A DNA stretch of 64,000 bases, taken from assembly GCF_001269885.1 (NCBI RefSeq), contig NZ_LHVH01000035.1:124001-188000 (forward strand), read 5' to 3'. Each line of letters opens with the position of its first letter. The stretch's first letter is position 1. Below the pieces are notes generated by a model. It saw only the letters and a program-made list of their open reading frames with translations, was not told the DNA's origin and made no database searches. The position numbers and the translations under genes were made by a program. This document shows positions 9,877 through 18,900 of this stretch, piece after piece. Source of the DNA: Pseudomonas kilonensis. Its GTDB lineage: Bacteria; Pseudomonadota; Gammaproteobacteria; Pseudomonadales; Pseudomonadaceae.

Positions 9877-10977
9877 TCAGAAATCGATCCGCACATCCCC
9901 CTTCGGCACGCTGCAGCACGACAGGATATACCCCTCGGCCTCGTCGTCCTCGGTGATACCCCCGTTGTGGTCCATTTCCACTTCCCCGCCCAGCTTCAGC
10001 ACCTTGCAGGTGCCGCAGATGCCCATGCCGCAGGCCTTGGGGATCATCATGCCGAGCTTGGCAGCCGCGGCGTGCACGGTTTCGCCCGGCCCCACGCGAA
10101 TGCTCTTGCCCGAGGAGGTGAACTCCACCAGGTGCAGGTCCGCTGCGTCGACTTGCGGGGCGTCGGCCGCTTGTTCGGCCTGTTCCACGGCGTCGGCGCG
10201 AGCTTCCGGTGGCGTGGCGCCGAAGGATTCCTCGTGGTAACGCTTCATGTCGTAGCCGGCCGCTTCCAGCAAGCGCTTGACTGCGGTCATGTACGGGGTC
10301 GGGCCGCAGCAGAACACCTCGCGCTCGAGGAAGTCGGGCACCATCAGTTCCAGCATCTTGTGGTTCAGATAACCGCGATAGCCGGCCCAGGGCTCGCCCA
10401 GGCCGTGTTTTTCGCAGATCAGGTGCAAGCTGAAGTTGTCGATCCGCGACGCCATGTGCTCCAGCTCGCGGTGGTAGATGATGTCCTTGGGCGAGCGGGC
10501 GCTGTGGATAAAGGTCATGTCGACATTGGCGTTGGTGTCGTAGAACCAGCGCGCCATGGACATGCACGGCGTGATCCCCACGCCACCGCTCAGGTACAGG
10601 ACTTTCGGGCTCGGGAAATCGATGGCGTTGAACAACCCCACCGGCCCGTGCACCGCCAGCTCCTGGCCTTCATGCAGGGTGTCGTGCAGCCAGTTGGAAA
10701 CCTTGCCCCCCGGCACGCGCTTGATGGTCACCGAGAAACTGTAGGGCACCGACGGCGAGCTGGAGATGGTGTAGGAGCGCATGATCGGCTGGCCTTCGAT
10801 TTCCAGCTCCAGGGTGACGAACTGCCCAGGCTTGAAAAAGAACAGGATCGGCTGGTCAGCCATGAAGCAGAAGGTGCGCACATCCCAGGTTTCCTGGATG
10901 ACTTTGACGCAACGTACGATATGTCGGCCATTGGCCCAGGTCTGGGTCGTGACCGGGTTCAGGAAGTTATTGGACAT
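9877..10977 (-). CDS. gbcB: Glycine betaine demethylase, reductase subunit
   Basis: Electron-transfer partner (366 residues) of the Rieske oxygenase GbcA. The order is FAD-binding domain (RSYTISSSPS near 115, with the R-x-Y-S/T flavin motif), then NAD domain (YLSGGVGITPCMSMARWF; CGPTPYM), then a C-terminal plant-type 2Fe-2S ferredoxin domain with CGMGICGTC and a later Cys in YILSCCS. This layout is that of class IA-like oxygenase reductases with the ferredoxin at the C-terminus. The chosen ATG at 10977 (MSNNFLNPVTT) removes a weakly supported 22-residue extension. It is divergent from gbcA with a shared 283-bp control region. Confidence 0.95.
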   Translation of the reverse strand: MSNNFLNPVTTQTWANGRHIVRCVKVIQETWDVRTFCFMADQPILFFFKPGQFVTLELEIEGQPIMRSYTISSSPSVPYSFSVTIKRVPGGKVSNWLHDTLHEGQELAVHGPVGLFNAIDFPSPKVLYLSGGVGITPCMSMARWFYDTNANVDMTFIHSARSPKDIIYHRELEHMASRIDNFSLHLICEKHGLGEPWAGYRGYLNHKMLELMVPDFLEREVFCCGPTPYMTAVKRLLEAAGYDMKRYHEESFGATPPEARADAVEQAEQAADAPQVDAADLHLVEFTSSGKSIRVGPGETVHAAAAKLGMMIPKACGMGICGTCKVLKLGGEVEMDHNGGITEDDEAEGYILSCCSVPKGDVRIDF

Positions 10978-11260
10978 GCTGATCTCCACGGCCGACTGTC
11001 GGCCTTCATGAGGGCGATTGTGCGCAGGCGCCTGGGTGACCATTTACCTATCTGCGACATTCACATACTTATCGCGACCAGCCCTTAACTACCGGGGCTA
11101 GCGCGTCGGGAACAGATTGGGCCATGTCGCCCATGGATAAGGTTGCGCCCCTGCGCGGCCCCACACTCGCCCCAACAGATAAACAAAGTTTTCTGCCTTG
11201 CGTAGCACAACCGATTAGTCATTTTTCGCCGGCCACGTAGAGGGCCATGAGGATAAAACG
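10978..11260. promoter_or_regulatory. Divergent gbcB/gbcA control region
   Basis: This 283-bp gap must hold the promoters for both demethylase subunits. It contains a partial direct repeat TATCTGCGAC (11049) and TATCGCGACC (11070), 21 bp from start to start. In P. aeruginosa gbcA is activated by GbdR, an AraC-family protein, and such proteins usually bind direct half-sites about two turns apart. Binding here is inference; no promoter boxes were assigned with confidence. Confidence 0.5.
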
Positions 11261-12556
11261 ATGGACGTCACCACTACCCTGAGCCTGGGCGATCCGCTGG
11301 AACCCGCACGCAAGGCCACCGCGCAAATGCTGCAAGAGCGCGAGCGCACCTTTTCGCTGCCGCAGCCGTTCTACTCCGATGAGCGCCTGTTTGATATCGA
11401 TATGCAGGAAATCTTCCAGAAAGAATGGTTGATCGCCGGCATGACCTGCGAGATCCCGGCCAAGGGCAATTACCTGACCCTGCAAGTCGGCAAGAACCCG
11501 ATCATCGTGATTCGCGGTGCCGAGGGCGTGGTGCACGCGTTCCATAACGTCTGCCGCCACCGTGGTTCGCGGCTGTGCACCAGCGACAAGGGCAAGGTCG
11601 CCAAACTGGTCTGCCACTACCACCAGTGGACCTACGAGCTGGACGGTCGCCTGTTGTTCGCCGGCACCGAGATGGGCGCCGACTTCGACATGAAGCAGTA
11701 CGGCCTCAAGCCTGTGAACGTGAAGACCGCGGGTGGCTACATCTTCATCAGCCTGGCCGAGAACCCGCCGGCCATCGATGACTTCCTGTCGACGCTGAAC
11801 CATTACATGGAACCGTACGACATGGAGAACACCAAGGTGGCGGTGCAAACCACCTTGATGGAAAAGGCCAACTGGAAACTGGTGCTGGAAAACAACCGCG
11901 AGTGCTACCACTGCAACGCCTCGCACCCTGAACTGCTCAAGACCCTGCTGGAATGGGACGACGTCACCGACCCGCGGGCCGACCAGGCCTTCAAGGACCA
12001 CGTGGCCGCTTCCGCCGCCGCCTGGGATGCCGAGAAGATCCCTTACGCCCACGCCAGCTTCGGCCTGCGCAACCGCATCGTACGCATGCCGCTGCTCAAG
12101 GGCACCGTGTCGATGACCATGGACGGCAAGCAAGGCTGCGCCAAGCTGATGGGCCGCATCAAGAACCCGGACCTGGGCTCGATGCGCATCCTGCACCTGC
12201 CGCACTCGTGGAACCACTGCATGGGCGACCACATCATCGTGTTCACCGTATGGCCGATCAGCGCCCAGGAAACCATGGTCACCACCAAGTGGCTGGTGCA
12301 CAAGGACGCGGTCGAAGGCGTGGACTACGACGTGGCGCGCATGCGCGAAGTCTGGGACGCCACCAACGACCAGGACCGTCGCCTGGCCGAAGAAAACCAG
12401 CGCGGCATCAACTCCACCGCCTACCAGCCAGGCCCGTACTCCAAGACCTATGAGTTCGGCGTGGTGAACTTCGTCGACTGGTACAGCGAGCGCATGCTCA
12501 ACAACCTGGGGGCCGAGCCGGCGCCTTACCTCAAGGGCGTTCCGGTCCAGGGCTAA
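11261..12556 (+). CDS. gbcA: Glycine betaine demethylase, Rieske oxygenase subunit
   Basis: Terminal oxygenase (431 residues) that removes the first methyl group of glycine betaine as formaldehyde, giving dimethylglycine. The Rieske 2Fe-2S ligands are Cys98-x-His100 and Cys118-x2-His121 (VCRHRGSRLC ... VCHYHQW). The mononuclear iron site lies in ENNRECYHCNASHPEL, with His217 and His222 as probable ligands. Length and domain order match ring-hydroxylating-type alpha subunits of the betaine demethylase group. Its partner reductase gbcB is divergently transcribed. Confidence 0.96.
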   Translation: MDVTTTLSLGDPLEPARKATAQMLQERERTFSLPQPFYSDERLFDIDMQEIFQKEWLIAGMTCEIPAKGNYLTLQVGKNPIIVIRGAEGVVHAFHNVCRHRGSRLCTSDKGKVAKLVCHYHQWTYELDGRLLFAGTEMGADFDMKQYGLKPVNVKTAGGYIFISLAENPPAIDDFLSTLNHYMEPYDMENTKVAVQTTLMEKANWKLVLENNRECYHCNASHPELLKTLLEWDDVTDPRADQAFKDHVAASAAAWDAEKIPYAHASFGLRNRIVRMPLLKGTVSMTMDGKQGCAKLMGRIKNPDLGSMRILHLPHSWNHCMGDHIIVFTVWPISAQETMVTTKWLVHKDAVEGVDYDVARMREVWDATNDQDRRLAEENQRGINSTAYQPGPYSKTYEFGVVNFVDWYSERMLNNLGAEPAPYLKGVPVQG

Positions 12557-12567
12557 AAACTAAAAGC

Positions 12568-12650
12568 TTCGCGAGCAAGCCCGCTCCCACAGTTGACCGA
12601 GTTTCTTCAGAAGGAATGCGGTCGAATGTGGGAGCGGGCTTGCTCGCGAA
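12568..12650. repeat. REP doublet downstream of gbcA
   Basis: Inverted arms TTCGCGAGCAAGCCCGCTCC... and ...GGAGCGGGCTTGCTCGCGAA, about 24 nt each, flank a 35-bp spacer. It lies between the convergent gbcA and phosphoesterase genes. Confidence 0.85.
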
Positions 12651-12670
12651 GGCGGTCTAACAGCTGACGA

Positions 12671-13915
12671 CTAATGTGAAGACCACCGCACACTGCCATC
12701 CTCCCCATAAAACGTCTCGACAATCTCCTCCCCCTTCAGCCGCACCTTCACATACCCGTTCAACACCCGCAGCGGATACGCCTCGTCACCCGCCAATTGG
12801 GTCTCCGACCACAATACCCCGGCATGCCCGTTCAATTCGCTGGTGGTGCCATAGGGGATCGCCCCGTGCCCGGCGCAGCGCGCATGCAATCCGCCTTGCG
12901 GTGCGTAGCAGATGCCGTTGTGCAAATGCCCCCAGTACCAGTAGTCCGGTTCACGCCCCAAGGCATCGCACACCGGTTGGTAAAGCGCCGTCTTGTTGTG
13001 CCCGGAAATATCAAAACCCTGGTGATGACTGAGCACCATGAGTTTCTTGCGTTTGGGCAGGGTTTTCATCCACTCGATCTGCTGGGTGTTGAGGGTGCCG
13101 TCCATGTACAGGTTCATGGCGTCCGAGGCGTAGGCGCTGTCGAGGCCAACCACCAGCCAGTCGTCGTTGTACAAGGCAAAGTAACTGGTGCCCTGTTGCA
13201 CCGGGAAACGCTTGGACAGCTCCTTGAAATAGCCGTGGGCACCGCTGTACATCTCGTGGTTGGAGTTGAGGGTGAACGCGCCGTGCTTGCCCTGGGGCCA
13301 GCCGACCATGTCGACGTCTTCCTGGGAATGGGTGCCGGCGTAATACACGTCGCCCAGATGGATGGTGAAATCGGCCAGGGCCAGTTGCATCTGGTTGGCC
13401 ACCGCCACCGCCGGGGCGTGACTGTCGAACGGCCCGGTGCCCCAGTCGCCAGCGATGGCCAGCACCACGTCGCTGTCCATTTTCACCAGCGCCGGGTTGG
13501 TGGCGAACGGCGCGTGGTGGCGCAGGTTCTCGATCCACTTGAGCAGCGCCTCGCTCCACAACAGATCCAGCAGTTCCCATTTGCGGCAGCCGAGCAAGGT
13601 GCCGTCCTTGAGTACCCGGGTCGGCAACTCGTCCACGCTTTGCGGCAAGGGCGTGGCGTTGCCGATTTTGAGGATCGACAAACCGTGGGACAACTCCCAC
13701 GGCACGGCCGGCTCGTCGTCCGGCAGGTCGCCATGCTCGATGACATGCTGGGCCTGGTCGTGGCCTCGCTGCAGCAGCTTGACGATGGCCTGGAACTCCT
13801 CGGGCTCGAGGTCGTTGACCAGTTTTTTCCAGGACATCTCCAGCCGCGTGACCAACCCATGCAGGCGGACCTTGACCTTGTCGAACTCATGTTCCCAATG
13901 GTGCAGTAATGACAT
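12671..13915 (-). CDS. Calcineurin-like (purple-acid-phosphatase-like) metallophosphoesterase
   Basis: 414-residue predicted dinuclear metallohydrolase. Residues ~150 onward carry the five metal-site blocks in order: IAGDWGTG, HLGDVYYAG, NSNHEMY, LSHHQGF and GHLHN. The GDVYY and NHE blocks resemble purple acid phosphatases. The first ~130 residues (LHHWEHEFDKVKVRL..., FQAIVKLLQRGHDQAQHVIEHG) are charged and helical with no recognised domain. No signal peptide is visible, so a cytoplasmic site is likely. ATG 13915 has AAGGAG 6 nt upstream, better than the earlier in-frame start at 13933. It is the third gene of a minus-strand trio with the di-haem cytochrome and the GMC fusion. Substrate unknown. 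Confidence 0.8.
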   Translation of the reverse strand: MSLLHHWEHEFDKVKVRLHGLVTRLEMSWKKLVNDLEPEEFQAIVKLLQRGHDQAQHVIEHGDLPDDEPAVPWELSHGLSILKIGNATPLPQSVDELPTRVLKDGTLLGCRKWELLDLLWSEALLKWIENLRHHAPFATNPALVKMDSDVVLAIAGDWGTGPFDSHAPAVAVANQMQLALADFTIHLGDVYYAGTHSQEDVDMVGWPQGKHGAFTLNSNHEMYSGAHGYFKELSKRFPVQQGTSYFALYNDDWLVVGLDSAYASDAMNLYMDGTLNTQQIEWMKTLPKRKKLMVLSHHQGFDISGHNKTALYQPVCDALGREPDYWYWGHLHNGICYAPQGGLHARCAGHGAIPYGTTSELNGHAGVLWSETQLAGDEAYPLRVLNGYVKVRLKGEEIVETFYGEDGSVRWSSH

Positions 13916-13942
13916 GTGAACGCTCCTTCGCAATGCCCTGGG

Positions 13943-15811
13943 CTACAGGGTCTTCATGAATTCGATCAGGGCCCGTTTATCGACGTCCGACAGCTGCGTG
14001 CCATACAGGTGGCCACCGTTGTGGTTGCCTTCCAGGCGGGTGTCGTATTTGAAATCCGCCGACGCCTTCATCTGCGCGCCGCGGGTGATGAAGCCGACCT
14101 TCTCCTGGTCGTAGATGTCGGAGCCGGTGTAGAACACTTGCGGACGTTGCTCCGGCGGTTGCAGCAAATCCCACAGGGTCGGCACCGAACCGTTGTGCAG
14201 GTACGGCGCGCGCAGCCAGATACCGTCGGTGGGCGTGTTGCTGTAGCTCTGGGTCTTGCGGTAGGCGCCAAAGTCGAACGGCGGTTTCTTGAAGCCGTGG
14301 AACGCCGTCACCAGGCCGGTGGTGAAGGAATTCAAGCGATGGGGATCGGTGCCCAACTGGTCGATGTTGGTGGTGACCTGACCGGTGTCGCTGCGGCCAA
14401 AATCGTGGCAGCTGGCGCAGTTTTTCTCCCAGATCGGTTTGCCTTGGGCGACTTTCGCCTGGTCCAGGGCGAACGGCCAGGCCGGCGCCTTGTGGCCCAG
14501 CAGCCAGTTCGTGACGCGATTGAAACTCGGTGGCAGCACCGATTGCGGCGTCGCGCCCACGGCCATGGCCGCTGCGTAGTTGCGTTCGTGGATCTTGTTG
14601 TTATTGCCGTCCCAATGCAGGTACATGGACTCGCGCGGTTTCTGGTTCCAGACCTGCGGCAGATCCACGGTGCCGATGGTGGAGTCATCCGGGAAGCCGA
14701 ACACCACCATTTTGGTCGGGTTGAAGGTGTCGGTCCGCCCTGGCCCCTGGGCCGGACGCAGCTTCTGCCAGGCATACGCCTGCTTCTGTTTGAGCAGCGC
14801 ACTCTTGGCCATCGGAATGATCAGGTAACGGTTGTACAGCTTCTCGAAAAAACCCAGTTGGAACTTGCCATTGATCGCCGCCATCACCGCCTGGGGGGTG
14901 AATTTCGGGTCGCTGGCGCACTCGTAGGCGAACCACTGGAAGGCCTGCAGTTGCAGGGTATTGGCCGGCGCGCTAGCGACCGGAACCGCTACGTCACTGG
15001 CATTGGCCCGATAGGAGCCGGTGTGACACAGGGCACAGTTGGGTTCCACCGTGGGGTAACCGAGCTGCCGCTTGGCCATGCCAATGGGCAGGTCTTTGCC
15101 GTTTTCATAGAGAAAACCGAACACCTCGTAGCCACCCGGCTTGGGCAGTTTTTCCGGGCACATCTGCGGCAGCACGGCGAACAGGTAGTAGGGAATCCGC
15201 GCCTCGATGCCCAGGCCGATGGCGGCGTATTTGTAATGGTCTTCGTCGGAGGCGAAGTCCGGTTGCGGGACTTCCCGGATCATCTGGTACCAGGTCTGGT
15301 AGCCGATGAAGCCCAGCACCAGCAGCACCACCAGCGTGCCGACCTTGAAACCGTGGCTCTGCCAGCGCAGCGCCCAACCGGCGCGCCATTCCCGCCAACC
15401 GGCGCAGAGCAAGGCCAGCGGACGATTGGCCACCGGGCTGCCCAGGTACAGCAGCACGCCCAGGATCAGGAACATGCTCAGGTCGCCCATCAGCATCGGC
15501 ACGAACAGCTGGCCCTGGTTGTTGGTGTTGATCAGGTAGATCCAGAACACCACCGCCACCAGCCGCGACAGCACGCACAACCACGAATGCACCACGAAAC
15601 GCGGCGCGTTGAACCCCGAGGGCATGTAGAACAGGCTGATCCCCACCAGCAACATGCCGGCGTTCTCCAGCCAGGGATCGGATAACACGGGCGGCAGGCC
15701 GATCATGGACGTCAGCAATGCCGGCGCGAACAGCGCCGGGATCGCGAAGAACATGTTCATGACAATCCCGACCCAGATGATGCGTTGGAACCAGCGGATG
15801 TAAGTGTTCAT
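13943..15811 (-). CDS. Membrane-anchored di-haem c-type cytochrome (RoxA/peroxidase-like)
   Basis: 622-residue protein with two haem c motifs, CALCH (259-263) and CASCH (465-469). The C-terminal region resembles the RoxA/di-haem peroxidase type (LWDLLQPPEQRP, HNGSVPTLWDLL). The N-terminal ~175 residues hold about five hydrophobic helices (for example 10-36, 51-63, 74-95, 104-124 and 158-173), which would anchor it in the inner membrane with the haem part in the periplasm. ATG 15811 is chosen; the upstream extension translates a dispersed repeat. It lies between the GMC fusion and the phosphoesterase, making it a plausible electron acceptor for the GMC dehydrogenase. Whether it has oxygenase activity or only transfers electrons cannot be told from sequence. 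Confidence 0.78.
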   Translation of the reverse strand: MNTYIRWFQRIIWVGIVMNMFFAIPALFAPALLTSMIGLPPVLSDPWLENAGMLLVGISLFYMPSGFNAPRFVVHSWLCVLSRLVAVVFWIYLINTNNQGQLFVPMLMGDLSMFLILGVLLYLGSPVANRPLALLCAGWREWRAGWALRWQSHGFKVGTLVVLLVLGFIGYQTWYQMIREVPQPDFASDEDHYKYAAIGLGIEARIPYYLFAVLPQMCPEKLPKPGGYEVFGFLYENGKDLPIGMAKRQLGYPTVEPNCALCHTGSYRANASDVAVPVASAPANTLQLQAFQWFAYECASDPKFTPQAVMAAINGKFQLGFFEKLYNRYLIIPMAKSALLKQKQAYAWQKLRPAQGPGRTDTFNPTKMVVFGFPDDSTIGTVDLPQVWNQKPRESMYLHWDGNNNKIHERNYAAAMAVGATPQSVLPPSFNRVTNWLLGHKAPAWPFALDQAKVAQGKPIWEKNCASCHDFGRSDTGQVTTNIDQLGTDPHRLNSFTTGLVTAFHGFKKPPFDFGAYRKTQSYSNTPTDGIWLRAPYLHNGSVPTLWDLLQPPEQRPQVFYTGSDIYDQEKVGFITRGAQMKASADFKYDTRLEGNHNGGHLYGTQLSDVDKRALIEFMKTL

Positions 15812-15823
15812 GGCATTTCCCTT

Positions 15824-15930
15824 GATCGTTCCCACGCTCTGCGTGGGCATGCATCCCGTGACGCTCTGCGTCACAACAGCGGACGCAGAGCGTCCATGGC
15901 GGCATTCCCACGCGGAGCGTGGGAACGATC
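15824..15930. repeat. 107-bp palindromic dispersed repeat, copy 2
   Basis: Same design as 547-654: outer arms GATCGTTCCCACGCTCTGCG and complement, inner arms TGACGCTCTGCGTCA and GGACGCAGAGCGTCC-like. It exactly fills the gap between the GMC fusion stop (15933) and the cytochrome start (15811). Confidence 0.8.
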
Positions 15931-15932
15931 AG

Positions 15933-18900
15933 CTAGCCCAACGCCGTCTTCTCCAGGTGCTCAAGGATGATCGGATACACATCCACCACCGCATCCTTGC
16001 CGAACATGCAGTCGATGTGGCCGTACCCCGGCACTTCGTGGCGGCTGAACAACTGCGGGCCGTGCATCTCGCACAGTCGTTCGTAGGTCTTGAGAGTGCT
16101 TTGCGGCAGGTAGCACTGGTTGTCGGCGCCGCTGATGAAGCAGATCGGCAATTTCAACCGATCGAAATGCGGCATGTAGACGTCGTTGCCCTTGAAGTCC
16201 ACCAGGTGCCCCTTGCGCACGATCAGCGCCAGGTGCTCGAAGGTCTGGATATTCGACTCGCCGAACAACTCATGCAGGTTGTCGTGCAGGGTTTCGTTGA
16301 GGGTGTCGTGGCGGTACAGCGACGCATACATGAACGTGATGCGATGACAGACCGGGTTGGTGCAATAGCCCTGGGCCTCGATCCGGGCATAGCCGTTAAG
16401 GGCCTTGTCGTAGAGTTTGTTGAACCAGCTTTCCTTGGTGTCGGCGTAGGCCGTGAGGGACTTGATGCCGATGGCATCGAGCATCCCCGGCAAATGCAAA
16501 CCGGCTTTCAGACCGGTGGCGGTGGCAACCACCGTGTCGGCGGCGATCTGCGAGCAGACCACCGAACGCACGCCCTGCAAGCCCGCCAGCATCGACATGA
16601 AGAAGGTCGTCGCGCCGTAGCAATGCACCACGCATTGCACGTCACGGGCCAGGGTCGCCTGCTGGATCTGCTCGATGGCGGCCTTGAAATCGTACTGGGC
16701 CACCTGGTCGCCGTTCCATTCATTTTTGCTGGCCGGCAGCAGGATGCTCACCCGCAAATCCAACAGCCAGACGTCGTATTCGTGCTTGCAGAGGTATTCC
16801 AGCAGGTTGGTGTGAATGGTGTCGGTGGAGAAAATATTCGAGCCCACGCCCAGGCCATGAACCAACATCACCGGGCCTTTGGTGCCGGCCTGGTAACGGG
16901 TCAGGCGCAACTCGACGTTGTCTTCGGTCTGGAAGAAATGCACGGCCGGCGCCGGTGCATCCAACGGCCGTTTCAACCGGGGCGGTGCGTCCGGGTTGAA
17001 GTAGACATCGCCGGCGAAGACACCGCCATAGCTCTCCCACAAGATGCCGGCAAAGAACTTGCCGAACCGCGCCAGTGCCTCCACGCGCTCACGCTCATTG
17101 CGGGCGTTGAGCACTTTCATGGTGGTCATCTGCTTGGCGAAGTCCGCCGGCAGGATGTGCATCACCCCGGAGCCGATCACCGCGCCGGTCTTGTCCGGCC
17201 CGCGATAGAGGGTGACGTACAGGGTGCTGGTGTCAGGCCAGATGTTCAGCACACCGTTGTCCTCGGGCACGGTCTTGAAGGCGCTGAAGTAATAGTCGCT
17301 GCCGTCTTCGGCGGTCAGCTTCATGTCGTAGTTCATGTGCCGCACGCCAACCTGTTCCTGGTACTGCTCGAACAGGTTGAACACCCCATTGCTGGCGACC
17401 AGCGGCTGCGGCGAGAGCAGCGGTGCATCGAGGGTGCCCACCAGGGTTGCCGCATGTTCCGGCTCCTTGATCAGGCGGTTGAGGTCGGAGGCGGTGATGG
17501 TCAGCGTGAACTCGATGGGCGAGTTGTCGGCCTTGCCCCGCTTGGCCGCCGCTTCGTACAGGCTGAGGTCGGTGCCCTGGGGTTGGGTGAAGGCTGTGGA
17601 AAAGTAGCCCTTCATGGTTTCAGTGAACTGCACGCCGAGGGTCGGCGCCGCCACGGCTTTGCGCGGGGCCGAAGGCAGCGTGTAGTCGATGATCCAACCC
17701 CGATCAGCCGCCAGCAGCCCCATGTTGCGCTCGCTCACCGCCGAGATGGTCAGCAGCGGGTTGACCGCCAGCGACGTCGGGATCACCGCGCCGTCAGTCA
17801 CGTACAGGCCCGGGTAGACATCGGTGCCGCTGGCGCCACTGAACACCTGGCCCTTGTGGTTGACCACGCCTTGGGTCGCATCCTCGCCCATCACGCAACC
17901 GCCCAGGGGATGGACCGAGACGATGCTGTGCTTGAGCAGCTTGGTCCAGATCGGGTTCTCGACCCAGATCCCGCCCAGGGCCTTGGTGCTCTGGTGCAGC
18001 CGCTCGTTGCCGAGGGTGACGTTCTCCTGTTCGCCGACGCCGGGCCAGTCGATGCGCAACTGATCCTTGCTGTCGAGCAGCATGCGCCCCTTGGCGTTGT
18101 CATGGCTCATGATCAGGTAGGTCTGCATGTTGTGCAGCGCGCCGTGATACGGCCCGCGCAGGAAGCTCTCGGCTTCGCGCCCCTTGTACTTGAGGCTGGC
18201 GCCGAAGCCGGTGTCGGTGGGTACGCCAATCATCCCGGCGAACGCCGCCATGCTTGGCACCATGGCCTGGCCGAGGGCGCCGGGAATCGAACCCTCCTCG
18301 ATGACCATGCGGCTGCGCCAGTCGCCCTCGGTGCGCATGTCGATGATCGAGGTGATGCACGGCCCCACCGGTTCCAGTTCCTTGGCTGAATGGGCGCCGA
18401 AGCCGATGCCGTTGATGACCTGGTCACAGTTGTGGCCGAAGCCGAGGATGTCACCGTTGCCGCTCATGTGCTCGCCCAATTGGCTGGACATCGACAGGCC
18501 CTTGTCCCGCGAGCGCAACATGATTTCGGTGGAGCCCAGGGTGCCGGCAGACACCACCACGATGTCGGCGCGCACGAACAGGGTCGGCGCGGAGAACATC
18601 TCGCGACCGCTGTCCAGGTATTGGAAGTGCACGATCCAGCCATCGCCGTCGCGCTCCAGGTGCCGCACCTCGGCCTGGCAGAAAATTTCCGCGCCGTGGT
18701 TCCAGGCATCCGGCAGGTAGTTCATCAGCGTGGTGTTCTTGGCCTTGTTGTTACAGCCCGAGACGCAATCGCCACAACCATTGCACGGCAGCTGTTCGAC
18801 GCCGACGTGGTTGAGGTTGTTGGGCAGCTTGTCGAACGTCACGTTGATCGGTGGTTTGTAGAAATGCGCGCCTTGCTTGAGGTAATCGGCGGACTTCTTG

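Noticed and set aside
13916..15685. 589-residue frame antisense to the di-haem cytochrome
   Set aside because: The opposite strand has two CxxCH motifs and membrane helices in one frame; this frame has neither.
15804..18389. 861-residue frame antisense to the GMC fusion
   Set aside because: Shadow of a gene with clear catalytic motifs on the other strand; it also begins inside a dispersed repeat.
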